A stretch of 8,623 bases of DNA from contig CAMPHE010000061.1 of NCBI GenBank assembly GCA_946885815.1, forward strand, positions 1 through 8,623, written 5' to 3'. The notes beneath the pieces are model-generated. The model did not search any database. It saw only the letters and a list, made by a program, of their open reading frames with translations, and had not been told where the DNA came from. Positions 1-7,903 of this stretch are shown here, in pieces. Numbering within the stretch: the stretch's first letter is position 1; each line of letters opens with the position of its first letter. Both the position numbers and the translations under genes were made by a program. The stretch is from an uncultured Arenimonas sp. (lineage in GTDB: Bacteria; Pseudomonadota; Gammaproteobacteria; Xanthomonadales; Xanthomonadaceae).

Positions 1-555
1 GTCGCGCGGCCGTCGCAGCAGCGCGCGGTGTCGGCCGATGTCGACACCGACCTGCTGCCGGCCGAGCGCGACGAGGATGCCGGGGGCTACCTGCTGGTGC
101 CGGCGGTGCTCGCGCGGCTGCTGCTGCCGGTGGCGCTGCTGGTGGCCGCGCACTTCTTCTGGCGCGGGCACGACGAGCCGGGCGGCGGGTTCGTCGCCGG
201 ACTGGTCGTCGCGATCGCGCTGCTGATGCAGTACGTCATGTCCGGCACGCGCTGGGTCGAGGCGCGCGCGCCGGTGCGCCCGGCGAAGTGGATCGCCGCC
301 GGCCTGCTGATCGCCGCCGCCACCGGGCTCGGTGCCGTGCTGTTCGGCTACCCGTTCCTGACCAGCCACACCGCGCATCTGGCGCTGCCGCTGCTCGGCG
401 ACGTGCACCTGCCGAGCGCGGCGCTGTTCGACGCCGGGGTGCTCGCGGTGGTGGTCGGCGCGACGCTGCTGATCCTGACCGCGCTCGCCCACCAGTCGAT
501 CCGCGGCCACCGCCAGCTGGCGCCGCGCGTCGCGCCCGACGCGGAGGCGCCCTGA
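1..555 (+). CDS. mrpA: Mrp antiporter subunit A, C-terminal MrpB domain of an MrpA-MrpB fusion (5' end outside window)
   Basis: Membrane subunit of the multisubunit Na+(K+)/H+ antiporter. The visible part is the MrpB domain. Counting from the GTG at 28, the family motif RGHDEPGGGF lies at residues 46-55, within a set of about four hydrophobic segments (roughly residues 22-45, 54-72, 86-108 and 133-155). The frame stays open to base 1, and the GTG at 28 has no Shine-Dalgarno sequence in front of it. The 30 or so residues before the first membrane segment look like a linker, not an N-terminus. Together with the six-gene operon layout known from Pseudomonas aeruginosa sha and Sinorhizobium pha, this suggests MrpB fused to the end of MrpA. 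A free-standing MrpB of 175 residues starting at GTG 28 is possible but would be longer than usual. The stop codon overlaps the mrpC start by one base (TGATG). Confidence 0.85.
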   Translation, partial: VARPSQQRAVSADVDTDLLPAERDEDAGGYLLVPAVLARLLLPVALLVAAHFFWRGHDEPGGGFVAGLVVAIALLMQYVMSGTRWVEARAPVRPAKWIAAGLLIAAATGLGAVLFGYPFLTSHTAHLALPLLGDVHLPSAALFDAGVLAVVVGATLLILTALAHQSIRGHRQLAPRVAPDAEAP

Positions 556-896
556 TGGAAGCCCTTCTCGCCATGGTGATCGGCGTGCTCGCCGCGGCCG
601 GCATCTGGCTGGTGCTGCGGCCGCGCACGTTCCAGGTCGTGATGGGGCTCGCGCTGCTGTCGTACGCGGTGAACCTGTTCATCTTCAGCATGGGCAGCCT
701 CGTGATCGACCGCCCGCCGATCGTCGCGCCCGGCGTCACGCCCGACCTGGAGCACTACACCGACCCGATGCCGCAGGCGCTGGTGCTGACCGCCATCGTC
801 ATCGGCTTCGCGACCACCGCGCTGTTCCTCGTCGTGCTGCTGGCCGCGCGCGGCCTCAGCGGCACCGACCACGTCGACGGCGAGACCGACGAGTGA
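555..896 (+). CDS. mrpC: Mrp antiporter subunit C (NuoK-like)
   Basis: Small inner-membrane subunit of the Mrp antiporter, homologous to complex I subunit NuoK. The protein is 113 residues, the normal family length, with three hydrophobic helices (about 3-21, 27-49 and 75-98). The family signature DPMPQALVLTAIVIGFA lies at residues 70-86, and GLALLSYAVNLFIF at 31-44. In the family it is needed for assembly and transport by the MrpA-G complex. The ATG at 555 was chosen because it overlaps the upstream stop and has a GGAGG ribosome binding site eight bases before it. The last four bases (GTGA) also form the start codon of mrpD. Confidence 0.95.
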   Translation: MEALLAMVIGVLAAAGIWLVLRPRTFQVVMGLALLSYAVNLFIFSMGSLVIDRPPIVAPGVTPDLEHYTDPMPQALVLTAIVIGFATTALFLVVLLAARGLSGTDHVDGETDE

Positions 897-2563
897 CGAC
901 GCCCCTGCCCGGGCTGCTGATCGTGCCGCTGGTGCTGCCGCTGCTCGCCGCGGCGCTGCTGCTGTTCGTCGATTCCAGCCGCCGGCGCCTGCGCGGCCTC
1001 ATCAACATCGGCGCGACGGCGGCCGGGCTCGCGGTCGCGGCCACGCTGCTGCACGCGGTCGACGCCGGTGGCATCGCCGTCTACCTCGCCGGCAACTGGC
1101 AGGCGCCGTTCGGGATCGTGCTGGTCGGCGACCGGCTGTCGGTGGCGATGCTCGTGCTGGTGGGGCTGCTCGGCACCGCGTCGGCGGTGTATGCCGAAGC
1201 CGGGTGGTCGCGCGTCGGCGCGTGGTTCCACCCCCTGTTCCAGATGCAGCTGCTCGGGCTCAACGGCGCGTTCCTCACCGGCGACCTGTTCAACCTGTTC
1301 GTGTTCTTCGAGGTCCTGCTGGCGGCGTCGTACGGGCTGCAGATGCACGGCTCGGGCTGGCCGCGCGTGCGCTCGGGCATGCACTACATCGCGATGAACC
1401 TGCTCGCCTCGTCGCTGTTCCTGGTCGGCGTCGCGGTGCTGTACGGCGTCACCGGCACGCTGACGATGGCCGACCTCGCCGACAAGGCCGCGCAGGTGCC
1501 GGTCGGCGACCGCGGACTGCTGCACGTCGGCGCGGCGATCCTCGCCGTGGCGTTCCTGATCAAGGCCGCCGTGTGGCCGCTGAACGCGTGGCTGGTGCCG
1601 GCCTATACCGCGACCGCGGTGCCGGTGGCGGCGCTGTTCGTGCTGATGACGAAGGTCGGGTTCTACGCGCTGTTCCGGCTGTGGACGCTGGTGTTCTCGC
1701 TGGAGGCCGGCGCGTCGGCGCATTTCGGCGGCGGCGTGATGCTCTACGGCGGCCTGCTGACTTTGGCGTTCGGCACGATCGGGCTGCTCGCGTCGATCCG
1801 GCTGGAGCGCATCGCCGCGTTCTCGGTGATGGTGTCGTCGGGCACGCTGCTCGCGGCGATCGGCCTGCACTCGGTGCCGTTGAGCGCGGCGGCGCTGTTC
1901 TATCTGCCCGTCGCGACACTCGCGGTCGGCCTGCTGTTCCTGCTGGTGGAGCTGGTGAAGCGCACGAGCGTGGAAACGCGCCTGCCGGTCGTGGACCCCG
2001 ACGCGGTTCCCGACGAGGAGGACAACCTCGACGACGACGCGCTGCCGCTGGTCGGCCGCGCGTTCCCCGTGTCGGTGGCGATGCTGGGCCTGGCGTTCGT
2101 CGCCTGCGCGCTGCTCGTCGCCGGGCTGCCGCCGCTGGCCGGCTTCGTCGGCAAGGTCGCGCTGCTTTCGGCGGCGACCGGGGTCGGTCCCGCCAACGCC
2201 GGGGCGGACGGCGCCGGGTCGGCGCGCTGGATGCTGATCGGGTTGCTGCTGGCGTCGAGCCTGTTCGCGATGATCTCGCTGGCGCGTGCCGGCATCCGCC
2301 ATTTCTGGTCGAAGGGCGTGCATTTCGCGCCGCAGCTGCGCGCGGCCGAAGGCGGCGCGGTGCTGATCCTGCTGGTCGCCGCCGGCGGCCTGACGGTGTA
2401 CGCCGAACCGGTGATGCGTTATGCGACTGCGACCGCCACCGCGGCGCACGCGCCGCGCGCCTACATCGACGCGGTGCTTTCGGCGCGGCCGAAACCCGGT
2501 CCGGCGTCGCCGACGGCAGGTCCGGATGTGCCGGCGCCGGACGACGGGAGCGCGACGCCATGA
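893..2563 (+). CDS. mrpD: Mrp antiporter subunit D (NuoL/M/N-like proton channel subunit)
   Basis: Large antiporter-like membrane subunit of 556 residues, homologous to complex I NuoL/M/N and paralogous to MrpA. Visible signatures are FLTGDLFNLFVFFE, ending at Glu140 (the conserved TM5 glutamate); Lys224 in LIKAAVWPL (the TM7 lysine); Lys254 in LMTKVGFYAL; and Lys421 in LPPLAGFVGKVALL. These are the charged residues expected along the proton path, so the subunit looks functional. A strongly acidic loop at residues 368-383 separates two membrane blocks, and similar loops occur in MrpD of proteobacterial (group 2) systems. The C-terminus (about 515-556) is a hydrophilic Pro/Ala-rich tail. The GTG start overlaps the mrpC stop (GTGA) and only a weak purine stretch precedes it, so translation probably depends on coupling to mrpC. 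The last bases overlap the mrpE start. Confidence 0.96.
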   Translation: MTTPLPGLLIVPLVLPLLAAALLLFVDSSRRRLRGLINIGATAAGLAVAATLLHAVDAGGIAVYLAGNWQAPFGIVLVGDRLSVAMLVLVGLLGTASAVYAEAGWSRVGAWFHPLFQMQLLGLNGAFLTGDLFNLFVFFEVLLAASYGLQMHGSGWPRVRSGMHYIAMNLLASSLFLVGVAVLYGVTGTLTMADLADKAAQVPVGDRGLLHVGAAILAVAFLIKAAVWPLNAWLVPAYTATAVPVAALFVLMTKVGFYALFRLWTLVFSLEAGASAHFGGGVMLYGGLLTLAFGTIGLLASIRLERIAAFSVMVSSGTLLAAIGLHSVPLSAAALFYLPVATLAVGLLFLLVELVKRTSVETRLPVVDPDAVPDEEDNLDDDALPLVGRAFPVSVAMLGLAFVACALLVAGLPPLAGFVGKVALLSAATGVGPANAGADGAGSARWMLIGLLLASSLFAMISLARAGIRHFWSKGVHFAPQLRAAEGGAVLILLVAAGGLTVYAEPVMRYATATATAAHAPRAYIDAVLSARPKPGPASPTAGPDVPAPDDGSATP

Positions 2564-3057
2564 CGTGGCTGCGCCGACTCGTGCCGGCACCGGGCCTGAG
2601 CGTCCTGCTGCTCGTGCTGTGGCTGCTGCTGGCGCGCAGCGCCGCGCCCGGACAGCTCGTGCTCGGGCTGCTGCTGGCGCTGGGGTTGCCGCCGCTGACG
2701 CGCCGCCTGCGCCTGCGCCATGCGCCGCTTCGCGACATGGGGCGGGCGGCATCGTTCGCCGTGCTCGTGTTCGCGGACGTCGTGACCTCCAATTTCGCGG
2801 TCGGCCGCGACGTGCTGCGCCTGCGCGGGCGGCGGCCGAACCCGCGCTTCGTGCTGATCCCCCTCGAACTGGAAGATCCGCTCGGGCTGGCGATGCTGGC
2901 GCTGGTGACGACGGTCGTGCCCGGCACCGTGTGGTCCGAACTGGCGGCCGATCGCGCCACGCTGCTGCTGCACGTCTGGGACGTGGACGACGCCGACGCG
3001 TACATCGCCCGCTTCAAGCACCGCTACGAACGCCCGCTGCGGGAGATCTTCGAATGA
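2560..3057 (+). CDS. mrpE: Mrp antiporter subunit E
   Basis: Small Mrp subunit of 165 residues, the normal family length. It has an N-terminal membrane part (hydrophobic stretches about 11-25, 31-48 and 62-76) and a C-terminal soluble part. The VVPGTVWSEL segment (119-128) matches the MrpE 'TPGT' motif, and HVWDVDDADAYIARFKHRYE (138-157) matches the typical MrpE tail. In other bacteria MrpE supports stability and activity of the antiporter but has no complex I counterpart. The ATG overlaps the mrpD stop (ATGA), with GGGAG upstream as ribosome binding site. The first four bases are shared with mrpD and the last four with mrpF. Confidence 0.94.
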   Translation: MTWLRRLVPAPGLSVLLLVLWLLLARSAAPGQLVLGLLLALGLPPLTRRLRLRHAPLRDMGRAASFAVLVFADVVTSNFAVGRDVLRLRGRRPNPRFVLIPLELEDPLGLAMLALVTTVVPGTVWSELAADRATLLLHVWDVDDADAYIARFKHRYERPLREIFE

Positions 3058-3332
3058 GCCTGATCGTGCAGGTCGCCACCGGGTTCGCGCTCGGCTGCTA
3101 CGCGCTGGCGTCGGTGCTGGTGGTGGCGCGGCTGCTGCGCGGGCCGCGCGCGCAGGACCGCGTTTTCGCGCTCGACCTGCTGTACGTGCATGCGATGCTG
3201 GTGGTGATGGTGGTGGGCATCCGTTACCAGAGCGACCGGTATTTCGAGGCGGCGCTGCTGATCGCGCTGTTCGGTTTCGTCAGTTCGGCGGCGATGGCGA
3301 AGTTCATCCTGCGCGGGGAGGTGATCGAATGA
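3054..3332 (+). CDS. mrpF: Mrp antiporter subunit F
   Basis: Small three-helix membrane subunit of 92 residues, the usual size. Hydrophobic segments lie at about 4-25, 38-55 and 64-84. The family signature RLLRGPRAQDRVFALD (26-41) contains the conserved GPxxxDRV element and aspartates between helices one and two. MrpF is thought to form part of the membrane core joining the MrpA and MrpD modules. The ATG at 3054 overlaps the mrpE stop (ATGA) and is preceded by GGGAG about eight bases upstream. The stop overlaps the mrpG start in the same way. Confidence 0.95.
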   Translation: MSLIVQVATGFALGCYALASVLVVARLLRGPRAQDRVFALDLLYVHAMLVVMVVGIRYQSDRYFEAALLIALFGFVSSAAMAKFILRGEVIE

Positions 3333-3682
3333 GCCCGGTTCCGGTGTGGGTCGACGTGATCGTCGCGGCGCTGCTGGTGGGCAGCGGGCTGCTGGTGGTG
3401 GTGTCGGCGGTGGGCTTCCTGCGGCTGCGCGAATTCTTCCTGCGGATGCATCCGCCCGCGCTCGCGTACACGCTGGCGGCGTGGTGCGTCGCCGGTGCGG
3501 CCGCGCTGTATCTGTCGACGCTGCAGGGGCGGCTGGTGCTGCATCCGCTGCTGCTGCCGGCGCTGCTGGCGCTGACCGTCCCCGTGACGACGGTGCTGCT
3601 GGCGCGCGTGTCGCTGTTCCGGCGCCGCCGCGCGGGCGTGGAGGGGACGCCGCCGGCGACCCTGCCGAGGCGCCGGAGATGA
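3329..3682 (+). CDS. mrpG: Mrp antiporter subunit G
   Basis: Small three-helix membrane subunit of 117 residues. The signature VGFLRLREFFLRMHPPALAY (28-47) matches the MrpG pattern GxLRLxDxxxRMHxxxxxxT, followed by helices at about 48-63 and 74-93. The last 21 residues are a short Arg-rich tail (FRRRRAGVEG...RRRR), probably cytoplasmic. It is the last canonical subunit of the antiporter. A strong ribosome binding site (GGGGAGG) sits seven bases before the ATG, the best one in the operon. The stop overlaps the start of the following TRIC-family gene (ATGA), so the transcript clearly does not end with mrpG. Confidence 0.94.
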   Translation: MSPVPVWVDVIVAALLVGSGLLVVVSAVGFLRLREFFLRMHPPALAYTLAAWCVAGAAALYLSTLQGRLVLHPLLLPALLALTVPVTTVLLARVSLFRRRRAGVEGTPPATLPRRRR

Positions 3683-4308
3683 CGCTGCCGTTCGCGCCGC
3701 AGCTGCTGATGCTGCTCGATTTCGTCGGCACGTTCGCGTTCGCGCTCAGCGGCGCGCTGGTCGCCACGCGCCGCCGGCTGGACCTGTTCGGCGTGCTCGT
3801 GCTGTCGTTCGCGGCCGCGACCGCCGGCGGCATGGTCCGCGACGTGCTGCTGGGTGCGACGCCGCCGGTCGCGATCGTCGACTGGCGCTACCTCGCGGTG
3901 TCGTCGGCGGCCGGACTGCTCACGTTCTACCGCCACGCCGGCGTCGAACGCATGCGCAATCCCGTGCAGATGTTCGACGCGGTCGGCCTCGCGCTGTTCG
4001 CGGTGCTCGGCGCCGGCAAGGCCCTCGCCGCGGGCCTCGGTCCGGTCGGCGCGGTGATGCTCGGCGTGCTCACCGGCGTCGGCGGCGGCATCGTCCGCGA
4101 CGTGCTGGTCGCGCAGGTGCCGCACGTGCTGCAGCGCGAGCTGTACGCGATCGCCGCACTGCTCGGTGCCACGGTCGTCGTCGTCGGCCACGCGCTCGGG
4201 CTGCCGCCGGCACCGACCGCGATCGTCGGCGCGCTGCTGTGTTTCGTCGTCCGCTGGTTCGCGATCCGTCGCGGCTGGCATCTCCCTGTCGCGAAGCCGC
4301 GGCCGTGA
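3679..4308 (+). CDS. TRIC-family (UPF0126/YicG-like) cation channel protein
   Basis: Seven-helix membrane protein of 209 residues made of two repeats of the UPF0126/TRIC domain (PF03458). The repeat signatures are AGGMVRDVLLG (49-59) and VGGGIVRDVLV (134-144), each a glycine hinge followed by Arg-Asp. The first helix FVGTFAFALSGALVA (15-29) and the RNPVQMFDAVGLALFAVLGA block (93-112) are also typical. Crystal structures of archaeal and bacterial homologues show trimers with a K+-permeable pore in each subunit; the physiological role in bacteria is unsettled. The ATG overlaps the mrpG stop (ATGA), so it is probably co-translated with the antiporter, which suggests a counter-ion or K+ leak role beside Mrp. 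That link is inference. A GAGG lies about eight bases upstream of the start. The stop is overlapped by the cyclase start (GTGA). Confidence 0.92.
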   Translation: MTLPFAPQLLMLLDFVGTFAFALSGALVATRRRLDLFGVLVLSFAAATAGGMVRDVLLGATPPVAIVDWRYLAVSSAAGLLTFYRHAGVERMRNPVQMFDAVGLALFAVLGAGKALAAGLGPVGAVMLGVLTGVGGGIVRDVLVAQVPHVLQRELYAIAALLGATVVVVGHALGLPPAPTAIVGALLCFVVRWFAIRRGWHLPVAKPRP

Positions 4309-4760
4309 TCGCCACCGCCGGAAGCCACCGCGAGTTCTTCCGCTCCCCGGTGCACTGGGCGGCCGCGCTGGGCATCGGTCTGACCGTGTGCTGCGCGTGG
4401 TCGATCGGTTTCACGCGCGGCGCCTTCGGGTTGTCGTCGCTGTGGATCGCCGGCGGCGTGCTGTGCGGCGTGATGCTGGGCACGCCGCGATCGCGCTGGC
4501 CGCTCGCGCTCCTGGTCGGGTTCGTCGCGTCGCTCGCGGTCAATTCGGCGCTTCGCGGGCTCGGGCCGCTGTCGCTGGCCATCAGCGCGGCGAACGTGCT
4601 CGAGGCCGGTCTGATCGCCCTCGCCGTCGCGGCCTTCGTCGACGATCCGAGCCGGTTGTCGCAGGTGCGCCGGAACGTGGCGATCGCGGCCGTCGCCACG
4701 CTGGCGGCCTGCAGCCTGTCGGCGCTGATCGTGGTGGCGACGCGCCCTGCGGCATCCAGC

Positions 4761-4768
4761 GGGCGCGT
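4761..4768 (+). other. Frameshift site within the MASE1 coding region
   Basis: Protein-family resemblance leaves one frame near the GGG at 4761-4763 and resumes in the next frame by 4768. One extra base, most simply one G of the triplet, explains the shift. The site has no long homopolymer and no obvious slippery heptamer, so programmed frameshifting is not indicated. Confidence 0.65.
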
Positions 4769-4815
4769 CGCCGCTGGAGCTCTACCTGACGTGGCTCGCG
4801 TCGCACTCGATCGGC

Positions 4816-6090
<1,275 letters not shown>

Positions 6091-6094
6091 CGCG

Positions 6095-6862
6095 TCAGCT
6101 CGGCCGCCGGCCCGGCGCGGGTTCCGGGTCGCGCTCCAGCCACCGCCGCAGCGAAGCCACCGACGGCGGGGACAGGGCATGCCCGCGGCCGGTGAGCCAG
6201 AGCGTCGGCTCCATGTCCTGCGCGGTGAGAAACGCGGCGGCGTCGTGCGCGTGCGCCGGGGGCAGCACCTCGTCGTCGGGCGCGTGCAGCAGCAGCACGT
6301 CGATGCCGCCGAGCGACGGTGGCATCTCGACTTGCGGTTCGACACGTCGCGGCAGGCGCCCGCCGATCACCGCGACCGCGCCGCAGCATTCCGGCGTGGT
6401 CACCGCCGCCGACAGCGCCAGCGCACCGCCCTGGCTGAAACCGACGAGCACGGTGTCTCGCGGCGATATGTCCAGGTGCTGCTGCAGCTGGCCGACGAAC
6501 GCGACCAGCCGGCTCAGGCTCTCGTCGAAATCGTCGCCGTCCGCCGTCGCGTCGCCGTCGCGCACCGCTTCGCGGTACCAGCCGGTGCGTTCGCCAGGCA
6601 GGGTGCGCGGGCCGCGAGCCAGCACGACCGCGTCACCGGCGCGCAGCCCGGCGAGCACGTCGGCGAACTGCAGTTCGTCACCGTCGGCGCCATGCAGCGC
6701 CACCAGCAGGCGGGCCGGACGGTCCGGCACGGGCTCGAGCCGGCGGAACGCGAACGCGTAGTCCGGCGATTCGATCAGGTCGCCCGGCGCGGGCAGGCCG
6801 GGGAGGGGGCGCGCGCAGGCGCCGATGTCGGGGAGGCCCGACAGGGGTGGCCGGGCGTTCAC
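6095..6862 (-). CDS. Alpha/beta-hydrolase, phospholipase/carboxylesterase family
   Basis: Serine hydrolase of 255 residues with the fold and motifs of the Abhydrolase_2 (PF02230) phospholipase/carboxylesterase group. Counting from the GTG at 6862, the oxyanion-loop motif is LLVALHGADGDE (52-63), the nucleophile elbow is GFSQGG with Ser143, the acid is probably Asp197 in HAPDDEVLP, and the base is His228 in RGHALS. The substrate cannot be told from sequence. No signal peptide is visible, so it is probably cytoplasmic. The GTG start was chosen because GGAG lies five bases before it, while the alternative ATG at 6937 has no ribosome binding site and would place an inverted repeat inside the gene. 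The frame is open to that ATG, so a longer N-terminus of 25 residues remains possible. It converges on the cyclase with a 4-base gap and lies downstream of the glycosylase gene on the same strand. Confidence 0.85.
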   Translation of the reverse strand: MNARPPLSGLPDIGACARPLPGLPAPGDLIESPDYAFAFRRLEPVPDRPARLLVALHGADGDELQFADVLAGLRAGDAVVLARGPRTLPGERTGWYREAVRDGDATADGDDFDESLSRLVAFVGQLQQHLDISPRDTVLVGFSQGGALALSAAVTTPECCGAVAVIGGRLPRRVEPQVEMPPSLGGIDVLLLHAPDDEVLPPAHAHDAAAFLTAQDMEPTLWLTGRGHALSPPSVASLRRWLERDPEPAPGRRPS

Positions 6863-6867
6863 GGCGT

Positions 6868-6871
6868 CTCC
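6868..6871 (-). promoter_or_regulatory. Ribosome binding site deciding the hydrolase start
   Basis: GGAG on the minus strand, five bases before the GTG at 6862. It is the only purine-rich ribosome binding site near any candidate start of the hydrolase gene. Confidence 0.5.
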
Positions 6872-6893
6872 AGCGAAGGGGGATGCGGCATGG

Positions 6894-6925
6894 GGATGCT
6901 CCGCACGGGTTGACCCCGAGCATCC
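6894..6925. repeat. Perfect 8-bp inverted repeat ahead of the hydrolase gene
   Basis: GGATGCTC at 6894-6901 and GAGCATCC at 6918-6925 are exact reverse complements separated by 16 bases. They lie in the 120-base gap between the glycosylase stop and the hydrolase start. There is no T-run on either side, so a rho-independent terminator is not supported. It could be an operator, an mRNA hairpin in the hydrolase leader, or chance. Nothing else was recognised in this gap. Confidence 0.5.
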
Positions 6926-6982
6926 GCCCGCCGCCATCAACAGCGCGTGGCGAATGCGCTCCGCGCAGGCGGCACGCTGTAA

Positions 6983-7834
6983 TCATTTCCTGCCGGGCGT
7001 TTTCTTCTTCGCGGTCTTCCCTGCCGTCTTCTTCACGGCTTCGCCGCGGCGGGTCCACCAGCTTTCGCCGAACGGCTGGCCCACCGCGCGCTTCGCGTCC
7101 GCGCCGGCGGGCAGCGGCTGGCACACGTCGCACCAGAACGCGCGGCGCTCCGTCTTGCCGAGGATCGCGCGCCGCAGCTCCGTGCCGCAGTCGGCGCAGT
7201 ACTTGCGCTTGTGCACCCGCAGGTGCTTGCGCAGCACGTTCTTCCGGCGCCAGGCGAGGAACTGGAAGCTGAAATCGCGTGCGTCCTTCACCAGCGCGCC
7301 GCGCTGGCGCGGGGCCAGTTCGTCGAGCCGCGCGGCCGGGTGCACGCCGACGCGGTGCAGTACTTCGTTCTTGATGATGTTGCCGACGCCGGCGAACACG
7401 TCCTGGTCCATCAGGATGTCGCACGCCAGCGTGTCGGGCCGCTCGCGCAGCGTCTTCTTCGCGCGCGCGGGATTCCACTCGTCCGACAGCACGTCCGTGC
7501 GCCAGTCGTAGTCGTCGTCGAGCGCGCCGTCGACGAGCCGCACGGAACCCCCATAGATGTTCAGCTCGCCGTTCGCGAAGCGCAGCGCCAGTCGCGGCGG
7601 TTTATCGCGCTTCTCGTCGATGCGGTAGCTGCCGAACAGCAGCAGGTGCGCGCGCAGGTAGAACGTGCCGAAGTCGACCAGGAACTGCTTGCCGAAACTG
7701 CGGATCGCCAGCGGCTTGCGCCGCATCAGCCGCGAGTAGGCGATCTTCGCGTTGCCCGACGCCTCGCGCACCGGCCGCCCGACGAACTTCGCCGCCTCCT
7801 CCGCCATCATCAGAATCGTCGGACCCTCGGGCAT
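6983..7834 (-). CDS. Fpg/Nei-family DNA glycosylase (endonuclease VIII-like)
   Basis: Base-excision repair enzyme of 283 residues that would remove oxidised bases and cut the abasic site. The N-terminus MPEGPT carries the catalytic Pro2 and Glu3 of the family, exposed after Met removal. Lys49 in SFGKQFLVDF matches the conserved beta-hairpin lysine. The helix-two-turn-helix DNA-binding segment is DQDVFAGVGNIIKNEVLHRV (143-162). A C-terminal zinc finger has Cys213, Cys216, Cys235 and Cys238, with Arg230/231 in the position of the conserved DNA-contacting arginine. The last 20 or so residues are a basic Lys/Thr/Ala tail (EAVKKTAGKTAKKKTPGRK) beyond the normal end of the family. The sequence fits neither classic MutM nor E. 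coli Nei closely, and it resembles a Nei-like subgroup often annotated simply as 'endonuclease'. The ATG has AGGAG seven bases upstream, at the edge of a REP-like repeat. The gene sits 24 bases after the DUF72 stop. Confidence 0.93.
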   Translation of the reverse strand: MPEGPTILMMAEEAAKFVGRPVREASGNAKIAYSRLMRRKPLAIRSFGKQFLVDFGTFYLRAHLLLFGSYRIDEKRDKPPRLALRFANGELNIYGGSVRLVDGALDDDYDWRTDVLSDEWNPARAKKTLRERPDTLACDILMDQDVFAGVGNIIKNEVLHRVGVHPAARLDELAPRQRGALVKDARDFSFQFLAWRRKNVLRKHLRVHKRKYCADCGTELRRAILGKTERRAFWCDVCQPLPAGADAKRAVGQPFGESWWTRRGEAVKKTAGKTAKKKTPGRK

Positions 7835-7841
7835 CTCGTAT

Positions 7842-7846
7842 CTCCT
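7842..7846 (-). promoter_or_regulatory. Ribosome binding site of the glycosylase gene, abutting the REP-like element
   Basis: AGGAG on the minus strand, seven bases before the ATG at 7834. Together with the adjacent end of the repeat it forms CTCCT-GT-AGGAG (7842-7853), so in the mRNA a CUCC just upstream could pair with GGAG around a four-base loop and partly mask the site. Confidence 0.6.
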
Positions 7847-7903
7847 GTAGGAGCGGCTTCAGCCGCGACCCGCTGTGCGCGGACGGGCCTTCAGCCCCGC
7901 GTC
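7846..7903. repeat. REP-like palindromic element, one good copy plus one degenerate copy
   Basis: The first unit (7846-7869) has the palindromic core GCGGCTTCAGCCGC at 7853-7866, flanked by TGTAGGA and GAC, a form widespread as a short repetitive extragenic palindrome in Xanthomonadaceae and some pseudomonads. A second, imperfect unit follows in the same orientation (about 7882-7903, GACGGGCC-TTC-AGCCCCGCGTC). The stop codon of the DUF72 gene is the TGA in the loop of the first unit, and the second unit encodes part of that protein's last residues (around GLKARP). The identification as REP is from pattern recognition; the copy number in the genome cannot be seen here. Confidence 0.7.

Noticed and set aside
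1204..2559. Long plus-strand frame running into mrpE from inside mrpD
   Set aside because: Only the part from the ATG at 2560 resembles a protein family; the upstream part is the out-of-frame shadow of mrpD.
755..2752. Minus-strand open frame of 665 codons opposite mrpC-mrpE
   Set aside because: Its translation is a low-complexity mix of Arg, Gln, His and Ala without domains, and it lies opposite well-recognised mrp genes. It is a by-product of high GC content.
3100..3420. CTG/GTG-rich runs looking like microsatellites
   Set aside because: These are leucine and valine codons of membrane helices in mrpF and mrpG, irregular and in frame.
4239..4304. Earlier GTG start at 4239 for the MASE1 protein
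   Set aside because: It would overlap the TRIC gene by 70 bases and add residues with no MASE1 character; the GTG at 4305 fits the overlap pattern of all upstream junctions.
4761..4768. Programmed ribosomal frameshift
   Set aside because: No slippery heptamer, no rare codon or stop at the shift point, and no supporting structure that I could see; a simple indel is a better explanation.
6894..6925. Rho-independent terminator for the glycosylase gene
   Set aside because: The hairpin is not followed by a T-run on the relevant strand and its loop is long.
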